From Gallionellales bacterium 39-52-133 (lineage in GTDB: Bacteria; Pseudomonadota; Gammaproteobacteria; Burkholderiales; Gallionellaceae): a stretch of 64,000 nt of DNA. The translations under genes and the position numbers were made by a program. Position 1 is the first letter of the stretch. Each line of letters opens with the position of its first letter. The stretch covers positions 398,267 through 462,266 of the forward strand of contig NCJL01000002.1 in assembly GCA_002278935.1 (NCBI GenBank), read 5' to 3'. Below the pieces are notes generated by a model that was not told where the DNA came from, searched no databases, and saw nothing but the letters and a program-made list of their open reading frames with translations. This document shows, piece after piece, positions 46,399-55,383 of this stretch.

Positions 46399-46814
46399 GT
46401 GAGAATCGTCGCGCTTCGCTGCAACCGATGAGCAGCATCAATGTGGTGCCTTATATTGACGTGATGCTGGTGTTGCTGGTGATCTTCATGATTACCGCGC
46501 CCCTGATGAATCCGGGGCAGATTGACTTGCCGAGTATAGGCAAGTCGCTCGCGCCGCCGGTGTCTCCGCTGGAAGTGATTATCAAGAAAGATGCCTCTTT
46601 GGCCATGCGTGATTTGGGGAAAAACGGCATTGAGATTGCCGTGTCGCGCGACGAATTAATTGCGCAACTCAAGTTGAAACAAAAGGCAAACGCAAATCAG
46701 CCGGTCGTGATTTCCGCGGATAAAAATGTGCGTTACGAAGAAGTTATCAAGGTCATGGATTTGTTGCAGCAACAACAAATCAAAAAAGTGGGTCTGCTGG
46801 CCAAAGTGAAATAG
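46395..46814 (+). CDS. tolR: TolR, proton-channel subunit of the Tol-Pal system
   Basis: 139 residues from the ATG at 46395; the frame is open much further upstream, but that part lies inside tolQ. One membrane helix with the proton-carrying Asp: NVVPYIDVMLVLLVIFMITAPLM. The periplasmic domain ends VGLLAKVK. Overlaps tolQ by 4 bp and precedes tolA by 2 bp. Confidence 0.94.
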   Translation: MSENRRASLQPMSSINVVPYIDVMLVLLVIFMITAPLMNPGQIDLPSIGKSLAPPVSPLEVIIKKDASLAMRDLGKNGIEIAVSRDELIAQLKLKQKANANQPVVISADKNVRYEEVIKVMDLLQQQQIKKVGLLAKVK

Positions 46815-46816
46815 AC

Positions 46817-47551
46817 ATGAGTGCTGCAGTTTCTTCCGAGCCGTATAAATTATCCGCAGGTGCACTGGCTTTGCTGGTGCATGGCGCATTCTTTCTGCTG
46901 CTGTATGTCAGTTTCAGCTGGCAAATGAAACCACCGCAAGGCATGGTGGTCGATATCTGGGAAAGCCTGCCTGCAGAATTTGATGTGCAGGCCCCCGTAA
47001 CGGCTCCTGCGCCAATAGAAAAGCCAGAGCCTGCGAAGCCGCCCAGGGTCGAGGCAGCGCCGGCCCTGCCGCCCAGGGCCGATATAGACCTGAAGGACAA
47101 GAAAAAGAAACTGAAAGCAGAAAGTACAGCAGAGCAAAGGCTGGCAGAAAAAAAAGCAGAGCAGGCTGAGCGGCGCATGGAGGAGGTCGAAAGACAGGCG
47201 CAGGCGCGTAGCCAGGCTCGCCAAAAGGAACAGGCTGAAGCAGCCGCAGCGGCGGGCAGGGTAGTGGATGAATATATCGCTAAAATTGCAGCCAAAGTCA
47301 GGCGCTTTATTGTTTTGCCGCCGGGCGTGTCCCCGCAAATCAGGGCGGAGTTTAATGTGACACTGTTGCCTGGTGGTGAAGTTTTAAATGCAAGCCTTGC
47401 CAAGTCCAGTGGCAATGAAGCATACGATGCTGCAGTGGAACGGGCCATATTGAAGGCGCAACCCTTACCCCTGCCTCCGGCAGAAAAAAACATGTTCAAT
47501 CGTTTTCGTGATTTACGTCTAAAATTTAGCCCCGCAGAGAGCGGGCAATAA
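46817..47551 (+). CDS. tolA: TolA, periplasm-spanning linker
   Basis: 244 residues, short for TolA. N-terminal membrane helix (ALALLVHGAFFLLLYVSFSW, with the conserved S/H-type face), a long Ala/Lys/Glu/Gln-rich helix (~85-155), and the C-terminal TonB/TolA-like domain (VVDEYIAKIAAKVRRFIVLPPGVSP ... AVERAILKAQPLPLPP). Connects TolQR to TolB and Pal. Confidence 0.93.
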   Translation: MSAAVSSEPYKLSAGALALLVHGAFFLLLYVSFSWQMKPPQGMVVDIWESLPAEFDVQAPVTAPAPIEKPEPAKPPRVEAAPALPPRADIDLKDKKKKLKAESTAEQRLAEKKAEQAERRMEEVERQAQARSQARQKEQAEAAAAAGRVVDEYIAKIAAKVRRFIVLPPGVSPQIRAEFNVTLLPGGEVLNASLAKSSGNEAYDAAVERAILKAQPLPLPPAEKNMFNRFRDLRLKFSPAESGQ

Positions 47552-47564
47552 GAGGTTCGAGGTT

Positions 47565-48824
47565 ATGGTGATGCGTTTTATTTTGTTTTCATGTCTGGTA
47601 TTTGCCGCCCTTCCGGCACGGGCCACGCTGGACATTGAGATAACCGGGGCAGGGGAACACCAGATTCCAATCAGTATTGTGCCATTTGAAGGCGAAGATG
47701 CGTTGGCCCAGAAAATCAGCGCGGTCATTGCCAGCGACCTGAAGCGCAGCGGCCTGTTTCGGCTGGTAGATCCTGCCGGTAAAGCGCCGCAGGAGATGCG
47801 GGATGTGCTGTATAGCGAATGGTCCGATGTGGATGCGCTGACAATAGGTTCGGCGAAGGTGCTGCCTGACGGGCGTATAGAGGTGAAATTTCGGCTACTG
47901 GATACGCATAAACAAAGTCAGTTATTGGGGCAGTCGGTCGTATCCAAGGGCGACCAGGTGAGAGCCATCGCGCATCGCATTGCCGATATGATCTATGAAA
48001 AATTTACCGGGGATACCGGTGTTTTCAGCACACGAATTGCATATGTTAATCGTGAAGGTCAATTGAATCGCCTGGTGGTTGCGGATAGCGATGGCTACGG
48101 CGAGCAGTCGGTCCTGTCGCTGAAGCAGCCGATAATGTCGCCATCATGGTCACCGGATGGCAGCCATCTTGCTTATGTGACATTTGAGCAGGGGCGCGCA
48201 GTAACTTATGTGCAATCATTATTTACCCGCCAGCGTTTTGCCCTGGCAGCATTTCCCGGCAGCAATAGCGCGCCGGCATGGGCGCCGGATGGCAAGCAGC
48301 TAGCCATCGTGCTTACCCGGGATGGGACATCGTCAATTTATTTGATACGTCCCGATGGCAGCGGCTTGCGGCGCATCACTTACAGTGACGCTATCGATAC
48401 CGAGCCGAGCTTTTCGCCGGATGGGCGTTACCTTCTGTTTGCCTCCGACCGGGGGGGCAGTGTGCAGATTTATCGCATGCCGGCCGAGGGTGGCTACGCC
48501 GAGCGTATGACCTTCGAGGGTAATAATAATTTTTCGCCGCGTTACAGCCCGGACGGTAATAATTTTGTGTTTATGCACGGCACCGGCGGGCAGTTTTATA
48601 TCGCCACGCAGGATTTCAAAACCCGGCAAATACAGGTGTTGACGGATGTTGGCTGGGAAAAAAAACCAAGTTTTGCGCCTAATGGAAAGATTGTACTGTT
48701 TGCCACCGAATCATTGGGGCGTGGTATATTAGCGACAGTGTCTAGCGATGGCAGGGTAAAGCAGAAGATGATTCCACAGCAGGGGGATATCCGAGAGCCA
48801 ATGTGGGGACCTTTTTTGAAGTAA
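47565..48824 (+). CDS. tolB: TolB, periplasmic beta-propeller
   Basis: 419 residues with signal peptide (MVMRFILFSCLVFAALPARA). N-terminal domain with IPISIVPFEGE, then a six-bladed propeller of WD-like repeats (SPSWSPDGSHLAYVTFEQGR, APAWAPDGKQLAIVL, EPSFSPDGRYLLFASDRGG, SPRYSPDGNNFVFMH, KPSFAPNGKIVLFAT). Binds Pal and the TolA C-terminus. Confidence 0.95.
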   Translation: MVMRFILFSCLVFAALPARATLDIEITGAGEHQIPISIVPFEGEDALAQKISAVIASDLKRSGLFRLVDPAGKAPQEMRDVLYSEWSDVDALTIGSAKVLPDGRIEVKFRLLDTHKQSQLLGQSVVSKGDQVRAIAHRIADMIYEKFTGDTGVFSTRIAYVNREGQLNRLVVADSDGYGEQSVLSLKQPIMSPSWSPDGSHLAYVTFEQGRAVTYVQSLFTRQRFALAAFPGSNSAPAWAPDGKQLAIVLTRDGTSSIYLIRPDGSGLRRITYSDAIDTEPSFSPDGRYLLFASDRGGSVQIYRMPAEGGYAERMTFEGNNNFSPRYSPDGNNFVFMHGTGGQFYIATQDFKTRQIQVLTDVGWEKKPSFAPNGKIVLFATESLGRGILATVSSDGRVKQKMIPQQGDIREPMWGPFLK

Positions 48825-48849
48825 TTTTTATAGACTAGGAGATAAGAAA

Positions 48850-49362
48850 ATGAAAAAACTGATGAGTGTTTTGTTGCTTGGAATGTTAGCCGCTTGTGCC
48901 AGTGACCAGCCGGCAGAAGTAGAGCCTGCACCAGCAGCTCCTGTTCAAGCCGCTGAACCAGCACCCGCTGCCCAGGCACCACAGGCTGCAGCGCCAGTTT
49001 CTACTGATGCGCTGGATGATGCCAACAGTATTCTTGCCAAACGTGAAACATTCTTTGACTTTGACAAGTCGAACGTTAAAGAGGAATACAAGCCTATGGT
49101 ACAGGCACATGGTCAATATCTGGCCGGACGTGCTGACCGCAAAGTGGTTGTAGAAGGCAATGCCGACGAGCGCGGCAGCAGTGAATACAACATCGGATTG
49201 GGAAACCGCCGCGCAGACGCAGTCAAGAAAATGCTGGTTGTGAGCGGTGCGAAGTCAGACCAGGTTTCAGTTGTCAGTTTTGGCGAAGAAAAGCCAAGAG
49301 CAACCGGCCACAATGAAGCTGCATGGTCACAGAATCGTCGCGCTGACATTGTTTACAAGTAA
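48850..49362 (+). CDS. pal: Pal, peptidoglycan-associated lipoprotein
   Basis: 170 residues. Lipobox LLGMLAAC (Cys16), then an Ala/Pro-rich linker and a C-terminal OmpA-like domain: FDFDKSNVKEEYKPMVQAHGQYLAGR, VEGNADERGSSEYNIGLGNRRADAVKKML. Anchors the outer membrane to peptidoglycan and completes tolQRAB-pal. Confidence 0.95.
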   Translation: MKKLMSVLLLGMLAACASDQPAEVEPAPAAPVQAAEPAPAAQAPQAAAPVSTDALDDANSILAKRETFFDFDKSNVKEEYKPMVQAHGQYLAGRADRKVVVEGNADERGSSEYNIGLGNRRADAVKKMLVVSGAKSDQVSVVSFGEEKPRATGHNEAAWSQNRRADIVYK

Positions 49363-49378
49363 GTTTTAACAGCAGAAA

Positions 49379-50152
49379 ATGCATAAATTGCAGCTCTGGT
49401 TGTTTGCAGGATTGTGTATCGTTACAGCCCAGGCTTCAGCGGGGTTGTTTAACGACGATGAGGCACGCGTTCAAATTCAGCAACTTGAAGACCGGATCGT
49501 GCAGCTGGAAAAAGCAAATATCAGGCTGGAAGAAGCGAATAAGCAACAAACCGGTTCAATGCTGGATCTGCTAACGCAGATAGAGTCATTGAACCAAGAA
49601 TTGCGCAAATTGCGTGGCCAGAACGAAGAGCTGGAGCACAATTTGCAGGATGCAAAAAATCGACAAAAAGATTTTTATGTGGATCTGGATGCCCGTATGC
49701 GCCATTTTGAGGCCGCCGAGGCAGCAGAACAGTCTGCATCCAGTCAAAATGCGACGACCGCGGTTGATGACCTGACGGTAGTGGCGAGTAGCGCATACGA
49801 AGTGGTTTATGCGAATTACAAAGCCGCAAATTATAAAAAAGTGCTTGAGTCTGGAAATGAATTTCTGAAAAAATTCCCAGAATCAAGCCATGTGCCCAAT
49901 GTGTATTACTTGCTGGGTGATGCATATTTTTCGCTGGATGATTTCAAAAAAAGTATTGCCAGTTATCAGGTGGTGGTCAGCAAATACGAAACGAGCCCGA
50001 ACGTTCCCGATGCCTGGCTGAATATTGCAGCCTGCCAGCAGCAGTTGAAGGATGCGGCCTCGGCAAAGAAAACGCTTAAATTGCTGATATCAAAGTATCC
50101 GGACAGCAAGGCAGCCAAAAAAGCCAAACAACGCCTCTCAAAGCTAAAATAG
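49379..50152 (+). CDS. cpoB: CpoB (YbgF), Tol-Pal associated TPR protein
   Basis: 257 residues, signal peptide (MHKLQLWLFAGLCIVTAQASA), N-terminal trimeric coiled coil (~30-110), and a C-terminal TPR block (AYEVVYANYKAANYKKVLESGNEFLKKFPESSHVPNVYYLLGDAYFSLDDF). Coordinates outer-membrane constriction with peptidoglycan synthesis in other bacteria. Last tol gene. Confidence 0.92.
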   Translation: MHKLQLWLFAGLCIVTAQASAGLFNDDEARVQIQQLEDRIVQLEKANIRLEEANKQQTGSMLDLLTQIESLNQELRKLRGQNEELEHNLQDAKNRQKDFYVDLDARMRHFEAAEAAEQSASSQNATTAVDDLTVVASSAYEVVYANYKAANYKKVLESGNEFLKKFPESSHVPNVYYLLGDAYFSLDDFKKSIASYQVVVSKYETSPNVPDAWLNIAACQQQLKDAASAKKTLKLLISKYPDSKAAKKAKQRLSKLK

Positions 50153-50165
50153 TTGTACCTCTCCT

Positions 50166-50825
50166 ATGTCACCCTCTGAAACGGGCGTATCACTACGCAT
50201 TAGTGAAATTTTTTATTCGTTGCAGGGCGAGACAAGTCGCGTAGGCTTGCCTACGGTTTTTGTTCGCCTGACAGGATGCCCGCTACGATGTAATTACTGT
50301 GACACGACTTATGCCTTTAGCGGAGGGCAAAGCATGACGCTGATGGCGATTATGGATGAGATTAAGCGTTATCCCACGCGCTATGTAACGGTCACCGGTG
50401 GCGAGCCCCTGGCGCAGAAGCAGTGTTTGACATTGTTGCGCAGCTTGTGTGATGCGGGGTATCAGGTGTCGCTGGAAACAAGCGGCGCACTGGATGTCAG
50501 CGCTGTGGATCAGCGCGTGATGAAGATTCTGGACGTCAAGACTCCGGCCTCCGGCGAGGAGGAAAAAAATCTGTGGAGCAATCTGGATTGCCTGAATGCA
50601 CAGGACGAAATCAAATTTGTGCTGTGCGACGAGGCAGATTACCTCTGGGGGAAAAAAATCCTGCTGGAGAAAAGCCTGGCTGCCAGATGTGAGGTGCTGT
50701 TTTCTCCCGCGCAAGGGCAGCTGTCGCCCACCGTGCTGGCCGACTGGATATTGCGTGACAGGCTGCCGGTAAGGATGCAGTTGCAGTTGCACAAAATATT
50801 GTGGGGCAATGAGGCGGGGCGTTAG
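50166..50825 (+). CDS. queE: 7-carboxy-7-deazaguanine synthase QueE
   Basis: 219 residues, radical SAM. The Fe-S ligands C38-x3-C42-x2-C45 lie in LTGCPLRCNYCDTTYAF; the N-terminal EIFYSLQGETSRVGLPTVFVRL is typical. Makes CDG for queuosine. In beta- and gammaproteobacteria often placed after the tol-pal operon. Followed 3 bp later by queC. Confidence 0.95.
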   Translation: MSPSETGVSLRISEIFYSLQGETSRVGLPTVFVRLTGCPLRCNYCDTTYAFSGGQSMTLMAIMDEIKRYPTRYVTVTGGEPLAQKQCLTLLRSLCDAGYQVSLETSGALDVSAVDQRVMKILDVKTPASGEEEKNLWSNLDCLNAQDEIKFVLCDEADYLWGKKILLEKSLAARCEVLFSPAQGQLSPTVLADWILRDRLPVRMQLQLHKILWGNEAGR

Positions 50826-50828
50826 GCA

Positions 50829-51512
50829 ATGAAGAATGCTGTAGTCTTGTTATCAGGCGGGCTGGATTCCGCAACAGTACTGGCGATGGCGCGCAAGCAG
50901 GGTTTTCGCTGTTATGCGCTCAGTGTCGACTATGGCCAGCGTCACCATGCCGAACTGGCTGCTGCAAAGCGTGTGGCTGATGCGCTGGGTGCAGTGGAGC
51001 ACCGTATTATCAATATCGATTTGACAGGCTTTGGCGGTTCGGCATTGACCGACTGTAATATCGCCGTGCCGGAGCATGAAACTCCCGGCATTCCACTGAC
51101 TTATGTGCCGGCGCGCAACACGATCATGCTGTCTCTTGCGCTGGCCTGGGCTGAGGTGCTGAAGTCGCAGGATATATTTTTTGGTGTAAATGCCGTGGAT
51201 TTTTCCGGCTATCCGGATTGCCGCCCGGAATATGTGGATGCATTTGAGCGTATGGCCAATTTGGCAACCAGGGCTGCCGTTGAAGGCCAGCCATTGACGC
51301 TGCATGCGCCTTTGCTGCATTTGAGCAAGGCTGAAATTATCCTGCAAGGCACACAGCTTGGCGTTGATTTCAGCCTCACCGTGTCATGCTATCAGGCTGA
51401 TGAAGAGGGGCGAGCCTGCGGACTATGCGATTCTTGCAGATTGCGCCGCGCGGGCTTTGAAACCGCTGCAATTTCAGATGCTACACGTTATGCTAAACAG
51501 GCTAATCGTTAA
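50829..51512 (+). CDS. queC: 7-cyano-7-deazaguanine synthase QueC
   Basis: 227 residues. PP-loop [15 protein letters not shown] and zinc site near the C-terminus ([25 protein letters not shown]). Converts CDG to preQ0. folE (the first enzyme of this route) is also in the window but far away on the other strand. Confidence 0.96.
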   Translation: MKNAVVLLSGGLDSATVLAMARKQGFRCYALSVDYGQRHHAELAAAKRVADALGAVEHRIINIDLTGFGGSALTDCNIAVPEHETPGIPLTYVPARNTIMLSLALAWAEVLKSQDIFFGVNAVDFSGYPDCRPEYVDAFERMANLATRAAVEGQPLTLHAPLLHLSKAEIILQGTQLGVDFSLTVSCYQADEEGRACGLCDSCRLRRAGFETAAISDATRYAKQANR

Positions 51513-51551
51513 GAAATTGCCGCATAATTCGCAGATATACACGAGTTCGCG

Positions 51552-51579
51552 TTGACATAATGTTTCCAGTCCGTATAAT
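51552..51579 (+). promoter_or_regulatory. Consensus tRNA promoter
   Basis: TTGACA (51552-51557), 16-bp spacer, TATAAT (51574-51579), followed by a GC-rich discriminator (GCGCGC), the hallmark of stringently controlled stable-RNA promoters. Drives the tRNA-Lys/tRNA-Thr pair. Confidence 0.92.
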
Positions 51580-51600
51580 GCGCGCTTCCTTTTGGAATGT

Positions 51601-51676
51601 GGGTCGTTAGCTCAGCCGGTAGAGCAGCGGACTTTTAATCCGTTGGTCGCCAGTTCGAATCTGGCACGACCCACCA
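51601..51676 (+). tRNA. tRNA-Lys (anticodon TTT)
   Basis: 76 nt with encoded CCA. Acceptor GGGTCGT / ACGACCC, D arm TAGCTCAGCCGGTAGAGC, anticodon loop CTTTTAA, T arm with GTTCGAAT. Very close to enteric tRNA-Lys. Confidence 0.97.
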
Positions 51677-51738
51677 CAGTTTTAAGCGTAATGTTCCTGT
51701 GGCTTCAATATCACTAAACATTAAGTAAATGCCTTACC

Positions 51739-51814
51739 GCCGCTTTAGCTCAGTTGGTAGAGCAACCGCCTTGTAAGCGGTAGGTCGTCAGTTCGAATCC
51801 GACAAGCGGCACCA
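51739..51814 (+). tRNA. tRNA-Thr (anticodon TGT)
   Basis: 76 nt with encoded CCA. Acceptor GCCGCTT / AAGCGGC, anticodon loop CTTGTAA with TGT, T arm GTTCGAATCC. 62 bp behind tRNA-Lys, probably co-transcribed. Confidence 0.95.
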
Positions 51815-52032
51815 TCTTGCTTTTCCTGTTACAAATAATTGTTAAATGAACAATGCAACGCTTACTTCGCGTTGCATCTGTCTGTCTGTTATTTTTGTCA
51901 GTCTGGGTATTCCCGTTTTGCATTTCTTGATGCGTGTACGGCACGGCACAATATTCCGCGCCGGTTTAAAATATTCGGTAATATGCAGGCTGAATTTATT
52001 ACTGTCCATGAGCCGGTCGGCAAGGGTGAAAA

Positions 52033-53202
52033 ATGAAAATTCACGAATATCAGGCAAAAGAACTTTTGCGACAATTTGCAGTGCCCACGCCGAAAGGTAA
52101 TGTTTGTTTTTCAGTGGATGAGGCAGAGATGGCAGCCCGGAAGCTGGGTGGGGCAATCTGGGTGGTGAAGGCGCAAATTCATGCGGGTGGACGCGGCAAG
52201 GGAGGCGGCGTGAAAGTGGCGCGTTCATTGCCGGAAGTGCGCGAGTACGCCGAAAAAATTCTGGGTATGCAGCTGGTGACACATCAGACCGGGCCCGGGG
52301 GGCAAACAGTCAGGCGCTTGCTGATTGAAGAGGGCGCTCAGATCTCCAGGGAATATTACGTTGGCATGGTGATAGACCGCAGCAAGCAGCGGGTTGTGCT
52401 GATGGCGAGCAGTGAAGGTGGCATGGATATTGAAGAGGTTGCCGCAAAATCGCCGGAAAAAATTCACAAGGTATGGATAGACCCGCTGGCGGGTTTGACA
52501 GCTTCCGAAGCTGATGCCATTGCAAAAAAGATAGGCATTCCCGATGGTGCAATCATGCAGGCTCGTGCCTGTTTGCAGGGACTCTATCGCACCTTTGTAG
52601 AGAAGGATGCGATGCTGGCCGAGATCAATCCACTGGTGCTGACGGCTGACCAGCGCGTGATCGCGCTGGATGCAAAAATAAATTTCGACAGCAATGCCTT
52701 GTATCGCCATCCGGAAATCCTTGCATTCCGCGATCTGGATGAGGAAGACCCCGCCGAGGTGGAGGCTTCAAAATTTGACCTCAGTTATATTTCGCTCGAT
52801 GGCAATATCGGCTGTCTGGTCAACGGAGCCGGTCTTGCGATGGCTACCATGGATATCATCAAGCTGTACGGTGGTTCACCCGCGAATTTCCTGGATGTGG
52901 GCGGCGGTGCCACCACGGAGAAGGTCACCGAAGCCTTCAAGCTGATGCTGAAAAATCCGAAGCTCAATGCAATCCTGGTGAATATTTTCGGCGGCATCAT
53001 GAAGTGCGATGTGATCGCGGAGGGTGTGGTTGCAGCCGCGCGCGAGGTACATCTCAAGGTGCCTTTGATCGTGCGGCTGGAAGGAACCAACGTTGATCTG
53101 GGCAAGAAAATTCTGGCAGAGTCAGGCTTGGCGATTATTGCGGCAAGTGATATGGCTGACGCCGCACAAAAAGTGGTGGCCGCCGCAAAGGGGAAAAACT
53201 GA
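52033..53202 (+). CDS. sucC: Succinyl-CoA synthetase beta subunit SucC
   Basis: 389 residues. ATP-grasp domain: [41 protein letters not shown]-terminal CoA-ligase domain LFGGxxxCD-type ([17 protein letters not shown]) with [14 protein letters not shown]. Substrate-level phosphorylation in the TCA cycle, or the reverse direction in autotrophs. Followed by sucD with 1-bp overlap. Confidence 0.95.
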   Translation: MKIHEYQAKELLRQFAVPTPKGNVCFSVDEAEMAARKLGGAIWVVKAQIHAGGRGKGGGVKVARSLPEVREYAEKILGMQLVTHQTGPGGQTVRRLLIEEGAQISREYYVGMVIDRSKQRVVLMASSEGGMDIEEVAAKSPEKIHKVWIDPLAGLTASEADAIAKKIGIPDGAIMQARACLQGLYRTFVEKDAMLAEINPLVLTADQRVIALDAKINFDSNALYRHPEILAFRDLDEEDPAEVEASKFDLSYISLDGNIGCLVNGAGLAMATMDIIKLYGGSPANFLDVGGGATTEKVTEAFKLMLKNPKLNAILVNIFGGIMKCDVIAEGVVAAAREVHLKVPLIVRLEGTNVDLGKKILAESGLAIIAASDMADAAQKVVAAAKGKN

Positions 53203-54083
53203 TGTCTATCCTGATCAACAAAAACACCAGAGTGATGACGCAGGGCATGACCGGCAAGGTCGGTCAGTTTCATACGCTGCACAGTAAGAATTATGCCAAT
53301 GGTGCGAATTGCTTTGTGGCAGGCGTTACGCCGGGCAAGGCGGGACAAAGCTACGAAGGCATTCCGGTCTACAACAGCGTAGCCGAGGCCAAGACACAAA
53401 CCGGCGCAACCGTATCGGTAATTTATGTGCCGCCACCCTATGCTGCCGCTGCAATAGACGAGGCGGTGGAGGCCGGGCTGGAGCTGGTGATCTGCATCAC
53501 CGAAGGTATTCCGGTGCACGACATGATACGCACGCGCTACAAGATGCAGGGCAAGTCAACAATACTGGTCGGACCTAACTGTCCCGGCCTGATTACCCCG
53601 GATGAAATCAAGATCGGCATCATGCCCGGCCATATTCACCGCAAGGGCCGCATCGGTGTGGTGTCGCGCTCCGGCACGCTGACCTATGAGGCGGTGTGGC
53701 AGTTGTCCGAACTGGGCATGGGGCAATCTTCCTGTGTCGGTATAGGCGGTGACCCCATCAACGGCCTGAAACATCTGGATGTGATGAAGCTGTTCAACGA
53801 CGATCCCGACACCGATGCGGTGATCATGGTCGGCGAGATTGGCGGTAACGATGAGGAAGAATGCGCGCGCTGGATCAGGCAAAACATGAAGAAGCCTGTA
53901 GTTGGCTTTATCGCCGGTATCACCGCGCCACCCGGCAAGCGCATGGGGCATGCCGGCGCGATTATTTCCGGCGGCCAGGGCGGGGCGGAAGACAAGCTGG
54001 CGGTAATGGAAGAAAGCGGCATACACATCACGCGCAATCCGGCGGAAATGGGCAAAGTCATGCAGCGCATTCTCAAGTTGTAA
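53202..54083 (+). CDS. sucD: Succinyl-CoA synthetase alpha subunit SucD
   Basis: 293 residues. CoA-binding Rossmann domain ([33 protein letters not shown]) and the phospho-histidine loop near the C-terminus ([18 protein letters not shown]). Forms the heterodimer or tetramer with SucC. Confidence 0.96.
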   Translation: MSILINKNTRVMTQGMTGKVGQFHTLHSKNYANGANCFVAGVTPGKAGQSYEGIPVYNSVAEAKTQTGATVSVIYVPPPYAAAAIDEAVEAGLELVICITEGIPVHDMIRTRYKMQGKSTILVGPNCPGLITPDEIKIGIMPGHIHRKGRIGVVSRSGTLTYEAVWQLSELGMGQSSCVGIGGDPINGLKHLDVMKLFNDDPDTDAVIMVGEIGGNDEEECARWIRQNMKKPVVGFIAGITAPPGKRMGHAGAIISGGQGGAEDKLAVMEESGIHITRNPAEMGKVMQRILKL

Positions 54084-54116
54084 TGCCGCGGGTCTGGCCG
54101 GCGAGTATTGTATAAC

Positions 54117-54141
54117 TATTTGATTATATTGAATAAATTTT
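54117..54141 (+). repeat. Dispersed AT-rich repeat between sucD and the TerC-family gene
   Basis: TATTTGATTATATTGAATAA-type copy, G at the centre, continuing ATTTTA. About 35 bp after the sucD stop. Confidence 0.78.
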
Positions 54142-54189
54142 AACGCGGGATCGCTCGATGATTCTGTAATTGATTAACAAAGGGAAGTT

Positions 54190-55224
54190 ATGCGTCATTT
54201 CAAGTATTCATTTCTGGTTACCTTCATCGGCCTTGCCTTTGCAGCATGGTGGGGATACAGCCGCGGCGGCACAGCAGGTGCACTGCAGGCGCTGGGAATT
54301 GCCGCTATTCTCTGCATCATGGAGGTGTCGCTGTCATTTGATAATGCGATCGTCAACGCTTCCATACTAAAAACCTGGAACAAGTTCTGGCAGGATATTT
54401 TCCTGACAGTGGGCATGGTGATTGCTGTGTTTGGCATGCGCTTGCTGTTTCCCCTGCTCATCGTTGCCTTTGCGGCCGATATCGGCCTGGCTCAGGTGTG
54501 GAATATGGGTTTGAATCAGCCTGATGAATATGCACGGCATTTGACTGACCACCATGCTGAAGTCGCCGCTTTCGGTGGTATGTTTTTGCTGCTGGTGTTT
54601 CTTAATTTTTTGCTGGATGAGAAAAAGGAGCTGCACTGGCTGGGGCATATTGAGGAAAAGATTGCCTCATTCGGCAAGATTGCGTCTATCGCAATCATGA
54701 TAGCAATAGGCGTATTGTTGTCCAGCCTGACCATGATTGAAGAGGGCCGGCAGCTGGCGGTGCTGGTCGCGGGACTCTGGGGCGTGCTGACTTACGTGGC
54801 TGTCGATGTGGTCAGCAGCGTTCTGGAAATGGAGGAAGATGACCCAAAAGTCGGCGATATGATCAAGCGCGGCGGGGTTGGTGGTTTCCTCTATCTTGAA
54901 GTGCTGGATGCATCGTTTTCTTTTGACGGCGTCATCGGCGCGCTGGCGATCACCAAGGATATAGTCATCATCATGGTCGGTTTGGCGATAGGTGCGATGT
55001 TTGTGCGCTCAATGACGGTCTATCTGGTGCGCCAAGGGACACTGGATAAATTTGTATTCCTTGAGCATGGTGCGCATTATGCGATCGGCATACTGGCATT
55101 TATCATGCTGGCCAGCATGAAATTCCATATCCCGGAGATATTCACCGGCCTGGTAGGCGTGGCTTTTATCCTCGCGGCGTTATGGTCGTCAGTTATTTAC
55201 AAGCGTAAACAATTGCTTAGTTGA
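54190..55224 (+). CDS. TerC-family integral membrane protein (DUF475)
   Basis: 344 residues, about nine membrane helices. Conserved acidic membrane motifs: MEVSLSFDNAIVNASIL and YLEVLDASFSFDGVIGA, related to TerC/Alx proteins implicated in metal (Mn, Ca) homeostasis or tellurite resistance. A cytoplasmic acidic loop EMEEDDPKVGD may bind metal. The exact substrate is unknown. Downstream of sucCD but separated by a repeat and an AAGGGAAG ribosome site. Confidence 0.88.
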   Translation: MRHFKYSFLVTFIGLAFAAWWGYSRGGTAGALQALGIAAILCIMEVSLSFDNAIVNASILKTWNKFWQDIFLTVGMVIAVFGMRLLFPLLIVAFAADIGLAQVWNMGLNQPDEYARHLTDHHAEVAAFGGMFLLLVFLNFLLDEKKELHWLGHIEEKIASFGKIASIAIMIAIGVLLSSLTMIEEGRQLAVLVAGLWGVLTYVAVDVVSSVLEMEEDDPKVGDMIKRGGVGGFLYLEVLDASFSFDGVIGALAITKDIVIIMVGLAIGAMFVRSMTVYLVRQGTLDKFVFLEHGAHYAIGILAFIMLASMKFHIPEIFTGLVGVAFILAALWSSVIYKRKQLLS

Positions 55225-55383
55225 CAAGGTGGGGTTGAATGGTCTTTTTTTAGCTTGTCCTGTGTATACATGTTCAGCGTAGTGTAGTTGGGATTATTCT
55301 CAAGAAATCAAGCAGCTTATGGCATGTAGTTGAAAAATGTTTTAGTATTCGCCCATAACCTTTAAATAAAGAAAATCAAGCAC